Positions 1 to 5,844 of a stretch of 8,002 nt of DNA are shown piece after piece. This stretch comes from Chitinophagaceae bacterium (GTDB lineage Bacteria > Bacteroidota > Bacteroidia > Chitinophagales > Chitinophagaceae). A program made the position numbers and the translations under genes. The notes under the pieces were generated by a model. It was not told the DNA's origin and made no database searches. It worked only from the letters and a program-made list of their open reading frames with translations. Position 1 is the stretch's first letter. Each line of letters begins with the position of its first letter. The stretch covers positions 1 to 8,002 of the forward strand of contig CANHLV010000067.1 of NCBI GenBank assembly GCA_947461495.1, in the 5' to 3' direction.

Positions 1-80
1 CCTTTAGGGTTTTGAATTAACACAATCAGCCCTAAAATAATAGAGGCAATAATAATCAATACTCCAAATAATGCTAACAT
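1..80 (-). CDS. secG: SecG, protein-export translocase subunit (N-terminal part only)
   Basis: The reverse strand from 80 reads an ATG followed by 25 further codons before the window edge, giving MLALFGVLIIIASIILGLIV and then LIQNPKG. One hydrophobic helix ending in the LIQNPKG motif is characteristic of the first transmembrane segment of SecG, the small inner-membrane partner of SecYE. The second helix and the C-terminus lie outside the window. The ATG is one base after the TAA of the upstream TPR-like gene (TAA-G-ATG), so the two are almost certainly co-transcribed and probably translationally coupled. In Bacteroidota, as I recall, groES and groEL often follow further on; that cannot be seen here. 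The identification rests on a short fragment, but its sequence, its placement and the neighbouring genes agree. Confidence 0.85.
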   Translation of the reverse strand, partial: MLALFGVLIIIASIILGLIVLIQNPK

Positions 81-81
81 C

Positions 82-804
82 TTATTTCGCTTTTAAATTT
101 TCAATTTTGCCTGCAAAGTAAGTACTTTTAGCAGGATTCTGCAAACTTAATTTTTCGTAAACTTCGTTTGCTTTAGAAATCTTTCCTTGTTGAAGAAAAA
201 CTTCAGCCATGGCTTCTGTGATTACTTCCGTTTCTATATTGCTTTTTTCAGCAAGCTGTGCAACGCTTTGATCAACTTGTTTGGGCTCGGGTGGGGTGTA
301 ATTATGTGTTTTTTTAATCGTTTTCAACCACTCGGTAAAACTTTTTAATTGCTTTCCCAATTTATCTGAGGATTGAACATCTTCACTGAGTTTTATGCCT
401 TGTGAGGCAAAGTAATCTGTGGCGAAAAGGGGCTCAAATAACATGTCTTCGTTGGTCGGAACTTGATTCGATAAAGCCACCTGACGTGTAAGTAACTTTT
501 CAAGCACAGGTTCAGCAACGAGTATATTCTGTTCAACTTCTGCTTTATTCTCTGGTTTTTGAGTTGTAATTGTATCTGTTTGATGCATCTGAAGGTGAAG
601 CAAATACGGATTGTTGAAATGTAAAGCCAGTTTTGCAGAAATGGATTTGTAATCACCATGACCAATCCCGGTTTCTTTGAGCAAGTAAAAATGAGCTAGG
701 CTGAAATAAGGGAATTCTTTAACTATATCTTGCAACATAACAGCATTGTCAGAGTCCCAAGCGCTTTTCCCAAACAATTGTTTAAATAAATTCTGATGTT
801 GCAT
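82..804 (-). CDS. Small protein with a C-terminal TPR-like unit, lptE-secG linker gene
   Basis: A 240-residue soluble protein with no signal peptide or membrane segment. Residues about 196-228 (AMAEVFLQQGKISKANEVYE and following) look like one tetratricopeptide helix pair. Residues 123-139 (FEPLFATDYFASQGIKL) and 148-164 (DKLGKQLKSFTEWLKTI) resemble conserved blocks I recall from Bacteroidota proteins in this same position. The middle (about 75-120) is polar and probably flexible. The function is unknown. The TPR-like end suggests protein-protein contact, and the position between lptE and secG suggests a link with envelope biogenesis or secretion, but that is inference from context only. The start ATG at 804 lies 35 bp after the lptE stop, and the stop is one base from the secG start, which supports an operon. 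Annotation pipelines may call it hypothetical or 'tetratricopeptide repeat protein'. Confidence 0.8.
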   Translation of the reverse strand: MQHQNLFKQLFGKSAWDSDNAVMLQDIVKEFPYFSLAHFYLLKETGIGHGDYKSISAKLALHFNNPYLLHLQMHQTDTITTQKPENKAEVEQNILVAEPVLEKLLTRQVALSNQVPTNEDMLFEPLFATDYFASQGIKLSEDVQSSDKLGKQLKSFTEWLKTIKKTHNYTPPEPKQVDQSVAQLAEKSNIETEVITEAMAEVFLQQGKISKANEVYEKLSLQNPAKSTYFAGKIENLKAK

Positions 805-839
805 TACTCAAATATAAAATATTAAACTCAAAAGTCAAA

Positions 840-1367
840 TTACCAATTAGAAAATATTTTATTGAAAATATCATCCGTGAGGTTTTTGACTATATCTGTA
901 GTTAATCCTGCTTCGGCCTGTGACAAACTGATATTGGCATCAAAATCAAAAGTTCTCATGATGTCTGCTTCAAAATTCTTTTTCTCATCTAGATTATTTT
1001 TGAAAATCAAATGAAATCCTACTGTCAATCTGTTTCCACTGGAATTCGTTCCCGTAATACTAATCGTGCTCGTACTGTACTGAGAAACGTAACCGCTAAT
1101 ATCATAATCTGCATTGTCGTCATTGGTTTGACGCAATCGGGTAGTACCTATGATTTTTAATTTAACTCTTTCAGTCAACTGCGGGCTCAACTGCGGATTC
1201 ACATAAGAAGCCTTATTCTCCAAATAATTAACTCTGAAAGTTTTTACTTCAATAGGAATGGGGGAAGCGTCGTTGAATGAATATTTACAAGTCGCGAAAT
1301 TGAAAGCACTCAACAGGAGGAAGCTGAGGAGTAATCTAAGTAGTTGTTGTTTTTTGGGAAGATGCAT
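840..1367 (-). CDS. lptE: LptE-family LPS-assembly lipoprotein
   Basis: A 175-residue protein. The N-terminus has a basic stretch (KKQQ) and a hydrophobic core (about 9-24) leading to Cys27, so a lipoprotein signal is likely. The residue before the Cys is Thr (FATC) instead of the usual Gly, Ala or Ser, so the lipobox is weak. The mature part matches what I know of Bacteroidota LptE: a YSF motif just after the Cys, the block YVNPQLSPQLTERVKLKI (55-72), a beta-rich middle (YDISGYVSQYSTSTISITG), and the C-terminal block LSQAEAGLTTDIVKNLTDDI followed by FNKIFSNW. LptE plugs the LptD barrel in the outer membrane and helps deliver lipopolysaccharide to the surface. The gene follows the sigma-54 activator after a 166-bp gap holding repeats and a possible terminator, so it may have its own promoter. 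I saw no TAnnTTTG element upstream. Confidence 0.88.
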   Translation of the reverse strand: MHLPKKQQLLRLLLSFLLLSAFNFATCKYSFNDASPIPIEVKTFRVNYLENKASYVNPQLSPQLTERVKLKIIGTTRLRQTNDDNADYDISGYVSQYSTSTISITGTNSSGNRLTVGFHLIFKNNLDEKKNFEADIMRTFDFDANISLSQAEAGLTTDIVKNLTDDIFNKIFSNW

Positions 1368-1390
1368 TATATGGTTAAAGAGTTTGTTTT

Positions 1391-1419
1391 GTTTGACGTT
1401 TGGTGTTTGGCGTTTTTTT
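1391..1419 (+). repeat. 7-bp microrepeat array, GTTTGGY family, copy 1
   Basis: Four tandem degenerate heptamers on the plus strand: gtttgac, gtttggt, gtttggc, gtttttt. Bases 1398-1414 are an exact 17-bp inverted match to 1504-1520, so copies 1 and 2 form the arms of a long inverted repeat around an 89-bp AT-rich core. This copy is the only one of the four not directly behind a stop codon in sense orientation. Confidence 0.8.
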
Positions 1420-1473
1420 GTTAATTAATTTATGGGTAATTTATTATTGTTTCATTATCATCACATTTTATTA

Positions 1474-1500
1474 AAAAAGACTTCAATTCTGACAAAGTCT
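1474..1500 (-). terminator. Possible intrinsic terminator behind the sigma-54 activator
   Basis: Read on the minus strand, AGACTT (1500-1495) can pair with AAGTCT (1484-1479). Two G-T wobbles extend the stem to about 8 bp, with a 7-base loop. The stem runs directly into six T residues (1479-1474). It lies 34 bp past the stop of the activator and upstream of lptE. The stem is GC-poor, so termination may be weak and lptE could still receive read-through. Confidence 0.4.
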
Positions 1501-1503
1501 CAC

Positions 1504-1527
1504 AACGCCAAACACCAAACCCCAAAC
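1504..1527 (-). repeat. 7-bp microrepeat array, GTTTGGY family, copy 2
   Basis: On the minus strand this reads as heptamers of the form GTTTGGG, GTTTGGT, GTTTGGC. It begins 6 bases after the TAA of the sigma-54 activator and is in sense orientation to that gene. Bases 1504-1520 are the exact reverse complement of 1398-1414 and identical to 4955-4971. Confidence 0.8.
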
Positions 1528-1533
1528 ACGTTG

Positions 1534-2781
1534 TTACAAATGCTCTATATCATACTCCTTCAATTTCCTATACAAAGTTCTTTCGCTGATGCCTAAATCC
1601 AAGGCGGCATCTCTGCGTTTGCTTCTGTGCTTTTTGAGGGCTTTGATGATGAGTTCTTTTTCTTTATCAATAATGCTTAGGGATTCTTCCACATCTTCAT
1701 GTTGCTGAATAGGCGCAATCTGATCGTTTCTTAAAATTACTGCAGGTCCAGCATTTCCATAATTGCCGGATGAATTGTTGTTTATTTCTAATGGATTGAT
1801 TACGGCAGATTCTTGCTGGTAAACAGGCATATGCGCTGCCATTCCAGGATTTTGAATGAGTTCGAAAAACATTTTCTTCAGCTCGTTCACGTCCTTTTTC
1901 ATATCGAAAAACAACTTGTATAAAATCTCTCTTTCGTTGGCAAATTCTGTTTGGGTAACAACGCCAGGGCCACCACTAAGCGCCGGGAACCTCGAAAATT
2001 GATGTTCCGGTAAAAAAGACTGCATTTGTTCACCGGTAATGGTTTTTTCTTTACTTAACACAGAAATCTGTTCAGCAACATTTTTTAATTCTCTTACATT
2101 ACCCGGCCATGAATATTTAATCAGTACTTGTTTGGCTTCTTCAGTTAATTGAACAGGCGGTGTTTTATATTTTTCGCCAAAGTCGGTAGCAAATTTTCTA
2201 AATAACAAAATGATGTCTTCTTGTCTATCTCGCAAAGCTGGTACACGAATAGGAACCGTATTTAATCTATAATACAAATCTTCTCTGAACCTTCCGTTTT
2301 GAGTGAATTCTAGCAATTCTTTATTGGTAGCGGCAATTACACGGACATCAGTTTTTTGGACTTTACTGCTGCCTACTCGTATATATTCACCAGTTTCTAG
2401 CACACGTAATAAACGAGCTTGTGTACCCAAAGGCATTTCACCAATTTCATCGAGGAAAATAGTACCTCCGTTTACCGTTTCGAAATAGCCTTTACGACTA
2501 TCAACAGCTCCAGTGAAAGAGCCTTTTTCATGCCCGAATAATTCCGAATCAATGGTTCCTTCGGGAATGGCACCGCAGTTTACGGCAATAAATGGATTGT
2601 GTTTTCTAGCTGATAGCGAATGTATAATTTGAGAAAAAACTTCTTTACCTACTCCGCTTTCTCCGTTTATCAAAACGCTCAAATCGGTATTGGCAACTTG
2701 TGTGGCAATATTCAAGGCATGATTTAATGCCGGTGAATTGCCTATAATGTTAAACCTGTTTTTTATTGATTGCTGGTCCAT
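1534..2781 (-). CDS. Sigma-54-dependent activator, AAA+ and Fis-type HTH, no receiver domain
   Basis: A 415-residue bacterial enhancer-binding protein that would remodel RpoN-RNA polymerase closed complexes using ATP. The AAA+ domain occupies about 10-240: Walker A GESGVGKE (40-47), the sigma-54-contacting loop GSFTGA (87-92), Walker B IFLDE (108-112), sensor I AATN (150-153), the arginine-finger region FREDLYYRL (165-173), and sensor II WPGNVREL (225-232). A variable linker (about 262-370) includes an Asn/Gly/Ser-rich patch. A Fis-type helix-turn-helix closes the protein (about 375-411, with LGISERTLYRKLKEY). There is no N-terminal receiver, GAF or PAS domain: the AAA+ domain begins within the first dozen residues, so control may act through expression level or an unseen partner. 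The loop has Ser where the classic GAFTGA has Ala. The start is 6 bp after the miaB stop (TAG-tgaaaa-ATG), indicating co-transcription with miaB. Its targets cannot be told from this window. Confidence 0.93.
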   Translation of the reverse strand: MDQQSIKNRFNIIGNSPALNHALNIATQVANTDLSVLINGESGVGKEVFSQIIHSLSARKHNPFIAVNCGAIPEGTIDSELFGHEKGSFTGAVDSRKGYFETVNGGTIFLDEIGEMPLGTQARLLRVLETGEYIRVGSSKVQKTDVRVIAATNKELLEFTQNGRFREDLYYRLNTVPIRVPALRDRQEDIILLFRKFATDFGEKYKTPPVQLTEEAKQVLIKYSWPGNVRELKNVAEQISVLSKEKTITGEQMQSFLPEHQFSRFPALSGGPGVVTQTEFANEREILYKLFFDMKKDVNELKKMFFELIQNPGMAAHMPVYQQESAVINPLEINNNSSGNYGNAGPAVILRNDQIAPIQQHEDVEESLSIIDKEKELIIKALKKHRSKRRDAALDLGISERTLYRKLKEYDIEHL

Positions 2782-2787
2782 TTTTCA

Positions 2788-4203
2788 CTATTCAATTATG
2801 TTTCCAATAAGGGTTCCCGGTGTACAGTCGTGTACTTTCACCATGACGTAATCCCCTTTTTTATAATTCAATTTCGGAAATACGATTACTTTGTTCTGGT
2901 CGTTTCTGCCGTGAAATTCATTTTCGTTCTTTTTTGAATTGCCTTCGATTAAGACCTTAAAAGTCTTGCCCACATCTCTTTTCATGCTTTCGTGAGAATG
3001 GATGCGATGTAAATCAACCATTTCCTGTAAGCGACGTTTTTTAATTGCTAAAGGAACATCGTCTTTAAATCTTCTGGCAGCCAGTGTTCCGGGCCTTTCA
3101 GAATAAAAATACATGTAAGCTAAATCGTATTTACAGTATTCCATTAAGCTCATTGATTCCTGATGGTCTTCTTCTGTTTCGGTACAAAATCCGGTTATCA
3201 TATCTGTCGAAATACCACAATCAGGAAGGATTTCCTTGATTCTATTCACTTTGGAAATATACCATTCTCTACTGTAGGTTCTGTTCATCATCTGCAACAT
3301 ACGCGTGCTGCCGCTTTGAACTGGTAGGTGAATATAATTGCAAATGTTGTCGTATTTCTTCATGGTGAACAACACATCGTCTGTAATGTCCTTTGGATGC
3401 GATGTAGAAAATCTTACTCTTAATAACGGTGAAATCAGCGCTACTTTTTCCATCAATTCGGCAAAGGTTACAACAGTACCCGTTTCCTCATCTCTCCAAT
3501 GATAGCTGTCTACGTTTTGTCCGAGGAGCGTCACTTCTCTGTAGCCTTCGTTGAAAAGGGCTTCACATTCTGCGATGATACTAACAGCGCTACGACTTCT
3601 TTCTCTGCCTCTGGTAAAAGGGACGACGCAAAACGAACACATGTTATTACAACCGCGCATGATACTCACAAAAGCATTGATGCCATTGCTGTTGAGTCGA
3701 ATAGGGGAAATGTCGGCATAAGTTTCATCTCTGCTTAACAATACATTGATGGCTTTTTGTCCGGTTTCAGCTTCTTCGATAAGCGATGGTAAGGTTCTAT
3801 AGGCGTCAGGTCCTACTACGAGATCAACTAATTTTTCTTCTTCGAGCAAATTGCCTTTAAGGCGTTCTGCCATACAGCCCAAAATGCCGATGATTAATCC
3901 TGGATTTGATCTTTTGTATTGTCTGAGTTCAGTCAATCTTTTTCTGATTTTCTCTTCGGCTTTTTCTCTGATAGAACAGGTGTTGATAAGAATGAGATCA
4001 GCTTTTTCTGCCTGATTGGTGCAGCCGATGTTTTCTTTTTGTAAAATAGAGGCAATTACTTCGCTATCGGCAAAGTTCATGGCGCAACCATAAGATTCTA
4101 TATAGAAATGTTTATGGTAAGTTTTGCCTTGGTTTTCTATGGGAGAAAATGCCTCACCTTGTCTAGTTTCGTCATGTGTTTTATCTAACATTAACTCTTG
4201 CAT
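2788..4203 (-). CDS. miaB: MiaB, tRNA-2-methylthio-N6-dimethylallyladenosine synthase
   Basis: A 471-residue radical-SAM methylthiotransferase that adds a methylthio group to i6A37 in tRNAs reading UNN codons, in the cytoplasm. The N-terminal UPF0004 domain carries the three cysteines of the auxiliary 4Fe-4S cluster: Cys40 (ESYGCAMN), Cys76 (NTCSIRE) and Cys110 (LGCMAE). The radical-SAM motif CxxxCxxC is Cys185, Cys189 and Cys192 in RGCNNMCSFCVVPFTRGRER. A TRAM RNA-binding domain occupies about 400-471. GQNVDSYHW (233-241) and the radical-SAM core are intact, and the length is normal for Bacteroidota MiaB. About 30 residues precede the conserved domain, as is common in this phylum. The MiaB call over MtaB or RimO rests on the NTCSIREKAE and CSFCVVPFTRGRERSR blocks. 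It is the first gene of the block running toward secG, and a TAnnTTTG element lies just upstream. Confidence 0.95.
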   Translation of the reverse strand: MQELMLDKTHDETRQGEAFSPIENQGKTYHKHFYIESYGCAMNFADSEVIASILQKENIGCTNQAEKADLILINTCSIREKAEEKIRKRLTELRQYKRSNPGLIIGILGCMAERLKGNLLEEEKLVDLVVGPDAYRTLPSLIEEAETGQKAINVLLSRDETYADISPIRLNSNGINAFVSIMRGCNNMCSFCVVPFTRGRERSRSAVSIIAECEALFNEGYREVTLLGQNVDSYHWRDEETGTVVTFAELMEKVALISPLLRVRFSTSHPKDITDDVLFTMKKYDNICNYIHLPVQSGSTRMLQMMNRTYSREWYISKVNRIKEILPDCGISTDMITGFCTETEEDHQESMSLMEYCKYDLAYMYFYSERPGTLAARRFKDDVPLAIKKRRLQEMVDLHRIHSHESMKRDVGKTFKVLIEGNSKKNENEFHGRNDQNKVIVFPKLNYKKGDYVMVKVHDCTPGTLIGNIIE

Positions 4204-4225
4204 GGGAACATAAAAAATTGAGTCG

Positions 4226-4233
4226 CAAAGATA
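4226..4233 (-). promoter_or_regulatory. Candidate miaB promoter, -7 element
   Basis: On the minus strand the bases are TATCTTTG, an exact fit to the Bacteroidota -7 consensus TAnnTTTG. It ends 22 bases before the miaB ATG, which would give a short leader of about 15 nt. I did not find a convincing -33 TTTG at the expected distance, so the call rests on the -7 box and its position. Confidence 0.5.
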
Positions 4234-4274
4234 GGAGATTTGAGTTGAAAATGACAGGATGGCAGAGATTGAAT

Positions 4275-4319
4275 GTTTAAAAGGTTGAATTGGTTAAATA
4301 AGTTCAAAAAGTTGAGCCC
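4275..4319 (+). repeat. 9-bp microrepeat array, GTTCAAAAG family, copy 1 (five units)
   Basis: Five consecutive 9-mers: gtttaaaag, gttgaattg, gttaaataa, gttcaaaaa, gttgagccc. GTT is kept in every unit while the rest drifts. It lies between miaB and the small gene ending at 4379. Bases 4302-4313 are an exact inverted match to 4349-4360 of copy 2, so the two arrays can fold on each other. Confidence 0.75.
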
Positions 4320-4328
4320 GAAGGCTTA
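4306..4328 (-). terminator. UUCG-tetraloop hairpin with a T tract, possible terminator
   Basis: On the minus strand AGCC-TTCG-GGCT forms a hairpin closed by C(UUCG)G, one of the most stable RNA tetraloops. Flanking bases extend the stem to 6 pairs (4313-4318 with 4323-4328, one wobble). The sequence then reads CAAC followed by five T (4310-4306). It sits 51 bp past the stop of the small gene ending at 4379 and upstream of the miaB promoter, where a terminator would be expected. The spacer between stem and T tract is longer than in a classic intrinsic terminator. Confidence 0.4.
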
Positions 4329-4342
4329 ATTGTTATTTGTAG

Positions 4343-4387
4343 GAGATAAACTTTTTGAACCTTTTGAACCTCTTAAACTTATTTAAC
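4343..4387 (-). repeat. 9-bp microrepeat array, GTTCAAAAG family, copy 2 (five units)
   Basis: On the minus strand five 9-mers follow each other: gttaaataa, gtttaagag, gttcaaaag, gttcaaaaa, gtttatctc. The first unit is read in frame as Val-Lys-stop, so the TAA of the small gene lies inside the repeat and the array then continues into the 3' region. Confidence 0.8.
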
Positions 4388-4879
4388 CTTATTTCCCAAC
4401 CAACTGTCAATCAATACAATTATCCACTTTTCCTCCAATTCTTTTTTAGATAAAACAACGTTGTTGAAATAGTGAGTTTCGGTATTTATGAGATTGTTTG
4501 ATATAGCATCGTTGAGTTTTGAAAGCGGGATTTGAATGATATTTTCACCGTTAAAAAAGGCGAGATGTTGGCGATTGAATAAATCTGCGCTGTATCTATT
4601 TTCAATTTCTTTGATTAGTCTGACAGAACTATCAGTACTACACCCACTCACACCAGAAGCTGTTTCATCTGCTAACAAAACTATAAACTGGTTGAAAAAT
4701 AATTTCCCAAAGCCTTTTACTTTGGCACCATGACTGGTCCAGCTGTCTGTGAATTGTTTGAGTAAATTGTCAATTTCAATTTGTTCTTTTTCGGTAAAAC
4801 TGCGGTCGCTTTGGTAAATCCACACACGGGAATCGGGGTGGAAATCGGAGGGAAGGAAATGTTTGTATTGTAGGGGCAA
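4379..4879 (-). CDS. Small conserved Bacteroidota protein, often misnamed 'ABC transporter ATPase'
   Basis: A roughly 166-residue soluble protein of unknown function. It contains SRVWIYQSDRSFTEKE (17-32), SWTSHGAKVKG (46-56), FNQFIVLLADE (62-72), SGCSTDSS (78-85) and a Trp-rich tail (KWIIVLIDSW). These blocks match a small family I recall from Bacteroidota that databases often label 'ABC transporter ATPase'. No Walker A, signature or Walker B motif is present, so that name is unsupported. The reading frame stays open back to 4969, but the extra codons are made of 9-bp and 7-bp microrepeats (giving LQPFELIKPFEPFKLL) and do not look like protein. No ATG occurs anywhere in the frame. TTG at 4879 or 4885 is the best start, and I placed it at 4879. 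The last codons and the stop come from a repeat unit. It probably shares a transcript with the Fe-S gene 101 bp upstream. Confidence 0.75.
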   Translation of the reverse strand: MPLQYKHFLPSDFHPDSRVWIYQSDRSFTEKEQIEIDNLLKQFTDSWTSHGAKVKGFGKLFFNQFIVLLADETASGVSGCSTDSSVRLIKEIENRYSADLFNRQHLAFFNGENIIQIPLSKLNDAISNNLINTETHYFNNVVLSKKELEEKWIIVLIDSWLGNKVK

Positions 4880-4887
4880 GGTCAAAA

Positions 4888-4932
4888 GTTTAAAAGGTTC
4901 AAAAGGTTTAATCAGTTCAAAAGGTTGCAATA
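4888..4932 (+). repeat. 9-bp microrepeat array, GTTCAAAAG family, copy 3 (five units)
   Basis: Five 9-mers on the plus strand: gtttaaaag, gttcaaaag, gtttaatca, gttcaaaag, gttgcaata. It lies immediately upstream of the small gene whose start I place at 4879. Because the period is a multiple of three, it keeps a false open frame on the minus strand. Confidence 0.8.
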
Positions 4933-4954
4933 CGAAAAAGCTTACAAAACAAAT

Positions 4955-4978
4955 AACGCCAAACACCAAACACCAAAC
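4955..4978 (-). repeat. 7-bp microrepeat array, GTTTGGY family, copy 3
   Basis: On the minus strand it reads GTTTGGT, GTTTGGT, GTTTGGC, GTT. It begins two bases after the TAG of the Fe-S protein gene (stop at 4983-4981), in sense orientation. Bases 4955-4971 are identical to 1504-1520. Confidence 0.8.
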
Positions 4979-4980
4979 TT

Positions 4981-5757
4981 CTAAATAGATGCCGCCACCA
5001 ACTCCGCAATATCCAACACCTGTACATCATCCTCTTTTTCTTTATTTTTCACGCCGTCGGTGAGCATGGTATTGCAAAAAGGACAAGCCGCTGCTATCAC
5101 ACTAGCTCCGGTTGCAATGGCTTCATTACTTCTTTCTATATTGATGCGTACATCGCCTTTTTCTTCTTCTTTAAACATTTGGGCACCGCCTGCACCGCAA
5201 CACAATCCATTGCTTTTACAGCGTTTCATTTCCACTAAAGCCACGTCCATGGCCTCCAATACTTTTCTTGGCGCTTCGTAAATATCATTAGCACGACCTA
5301 AATAACAACTATCATGGTAAGTAATTTTTTTGCCTTTGAAACTGCCGTTTTCATTCATCACGATTTTGCCTTCGTCTATCAATTGTTGTATGAAACTGGC
5401 ATGATGAATCACTTCATAATTACCACCCAGAACCGGATATTCATTTTTGAAAATATTAAAACAATGCGGACATGCGGTAACTATCTTTTTTATTTCATAG
5501 CCATTCAAGATTTGAATATTCTGATAAGCCATCATCTGAAACATAAATTCATTACCCGCTCTTCTCGCTGGATCTCCGGTGCACATTTCTTCTTTCCCGA
5601 GAATTGCGTATTTGATGCCTATTTTTTCAAGTATGGTAACGAAGGCCTTAGTTATCTTTTGAGCACGCTGATCAAAGCTTCCGGCGCAGCCCACCCAAAA
5701 CAACACTTCGGGTTTTTCGCCTTTCGCCATAAACTCAGCCATGGTAGGTACATGCAT
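4981..5757 (-). CDS. CCG-domain Fe-S protein, HdrB/LutA/GlpC-like
   Basis: A 258-residue soluble protein with two cysteine-rich CCG-type domains, the fold seen in heterodisulfide reductase HdrB, lactate-utilisation LutA and the GlpC/GlcF subunits. The second domain has a full motif: Cys151 (HDSCYLGR), Cys186-Cys187 (GLCCGAGG) and CPFC (225-228). The first is partly degenerate: Cys24 (WVGCAGS), Cys59 (MCTGDPARR, no double Cys) and CPHC (96-99). It probably passes electrons between a flavin enzyme or membrane partner and a carrier; the substrate is unknown. I chose the ATG at 5757 (MHVPTMAEFM) because homologues I know begin here. A longer frame to 5874 would overlap the divergent gene and adds nothing recognisable. 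In other Bacteroidota, as I recall, a longer membrane Fe-S reductase precedes this gene. Here that position is taken by a divergent ATP-grasp gene. Confidence 0.85.
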   Translation of the reverse strand: MHVPTMAEFMAKGEKPEVLFWVGCAGSFDQRAQKITKAFVTILEKIGIKYAILGKEEMCTGDPARRAGNEFMFQMMAYQNIQILNGYEIKKIVTACPHCFNIFKNEYPVLGGNYEVIHHASFIQQLIDEGKIVMNENGSFKGKKITYHDSCYLGRANDIYEAPRKVLEAMDVALVEMKRCKSNGLCCGAGGAQMFKEEEKGDVRINIERSNEAIATGASVIAAACPFCNTMLTDGVKNKEKEDDVQVLDIAELVAASI

Positions 5758-5820
5758 ATCTGTAAATTTTTCACAACAAAGTAAATGAGTTTTGTTGATT
5801 GATGTTTGTACTATTGCATT

Positions 5821-5828
5821 TAATTTTG
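5821..5828 (+). promoter_or_regulatory. Candidate promoter of the ATP-grasp gene, -7 element
   Basis: TAATTTTG is an exact fit to TAnnTTTG and ends 16 bases before the proposed TTG start, giving a leader of about 10 nt. Upstream TTTG or TTG motifs (5791-5797 and 5805-5808) are at poor spacing for a -33 box. It lies in the 87-bp divergent gap between the Fe-S and ATP-grasp genes, which probably carries promoters for both directions. Confidence 0.4.
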
Positions 5829-5844
5829 AAAAATTAATTACAAC

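Noticed and set aside
809..816. TATATTTG on the minus strand as a promoter for the TPR-like gene
   Set aside because: It fits TAnnTTTG but ends four bases before the ATG, which would leave essentially no leader. It is more likely chance in an AT-rich 35-bp gap inside an operon.
1398..1520. Calling the inverted-repeat unit a MITE or insertion sequence
   Set aside because: No target-site duplication is visible and its arms belong to a repeat family that also occurs singly (4955-4978, 7841-7876), so I list it only as an observation.
4379..4879. ATPase function for the small conserved protein
   Set aside because: No Walker A, Walker B or ABC signature motif is present in its 166 residues. The common database label appears to be a propagated misnaming.
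5314..5784. 156-codon plus-strand open frame opposite the Fe-S gene
   Set aside because: It lies antisense within a clearly conserved CCG-domain gene and shows no recognisable motif, so it is treated as a shadow frame. The same applies to other frames inside real genes at 393-665, 2303-2488, 3499-3738, 4536-4733 and 5060-5281.
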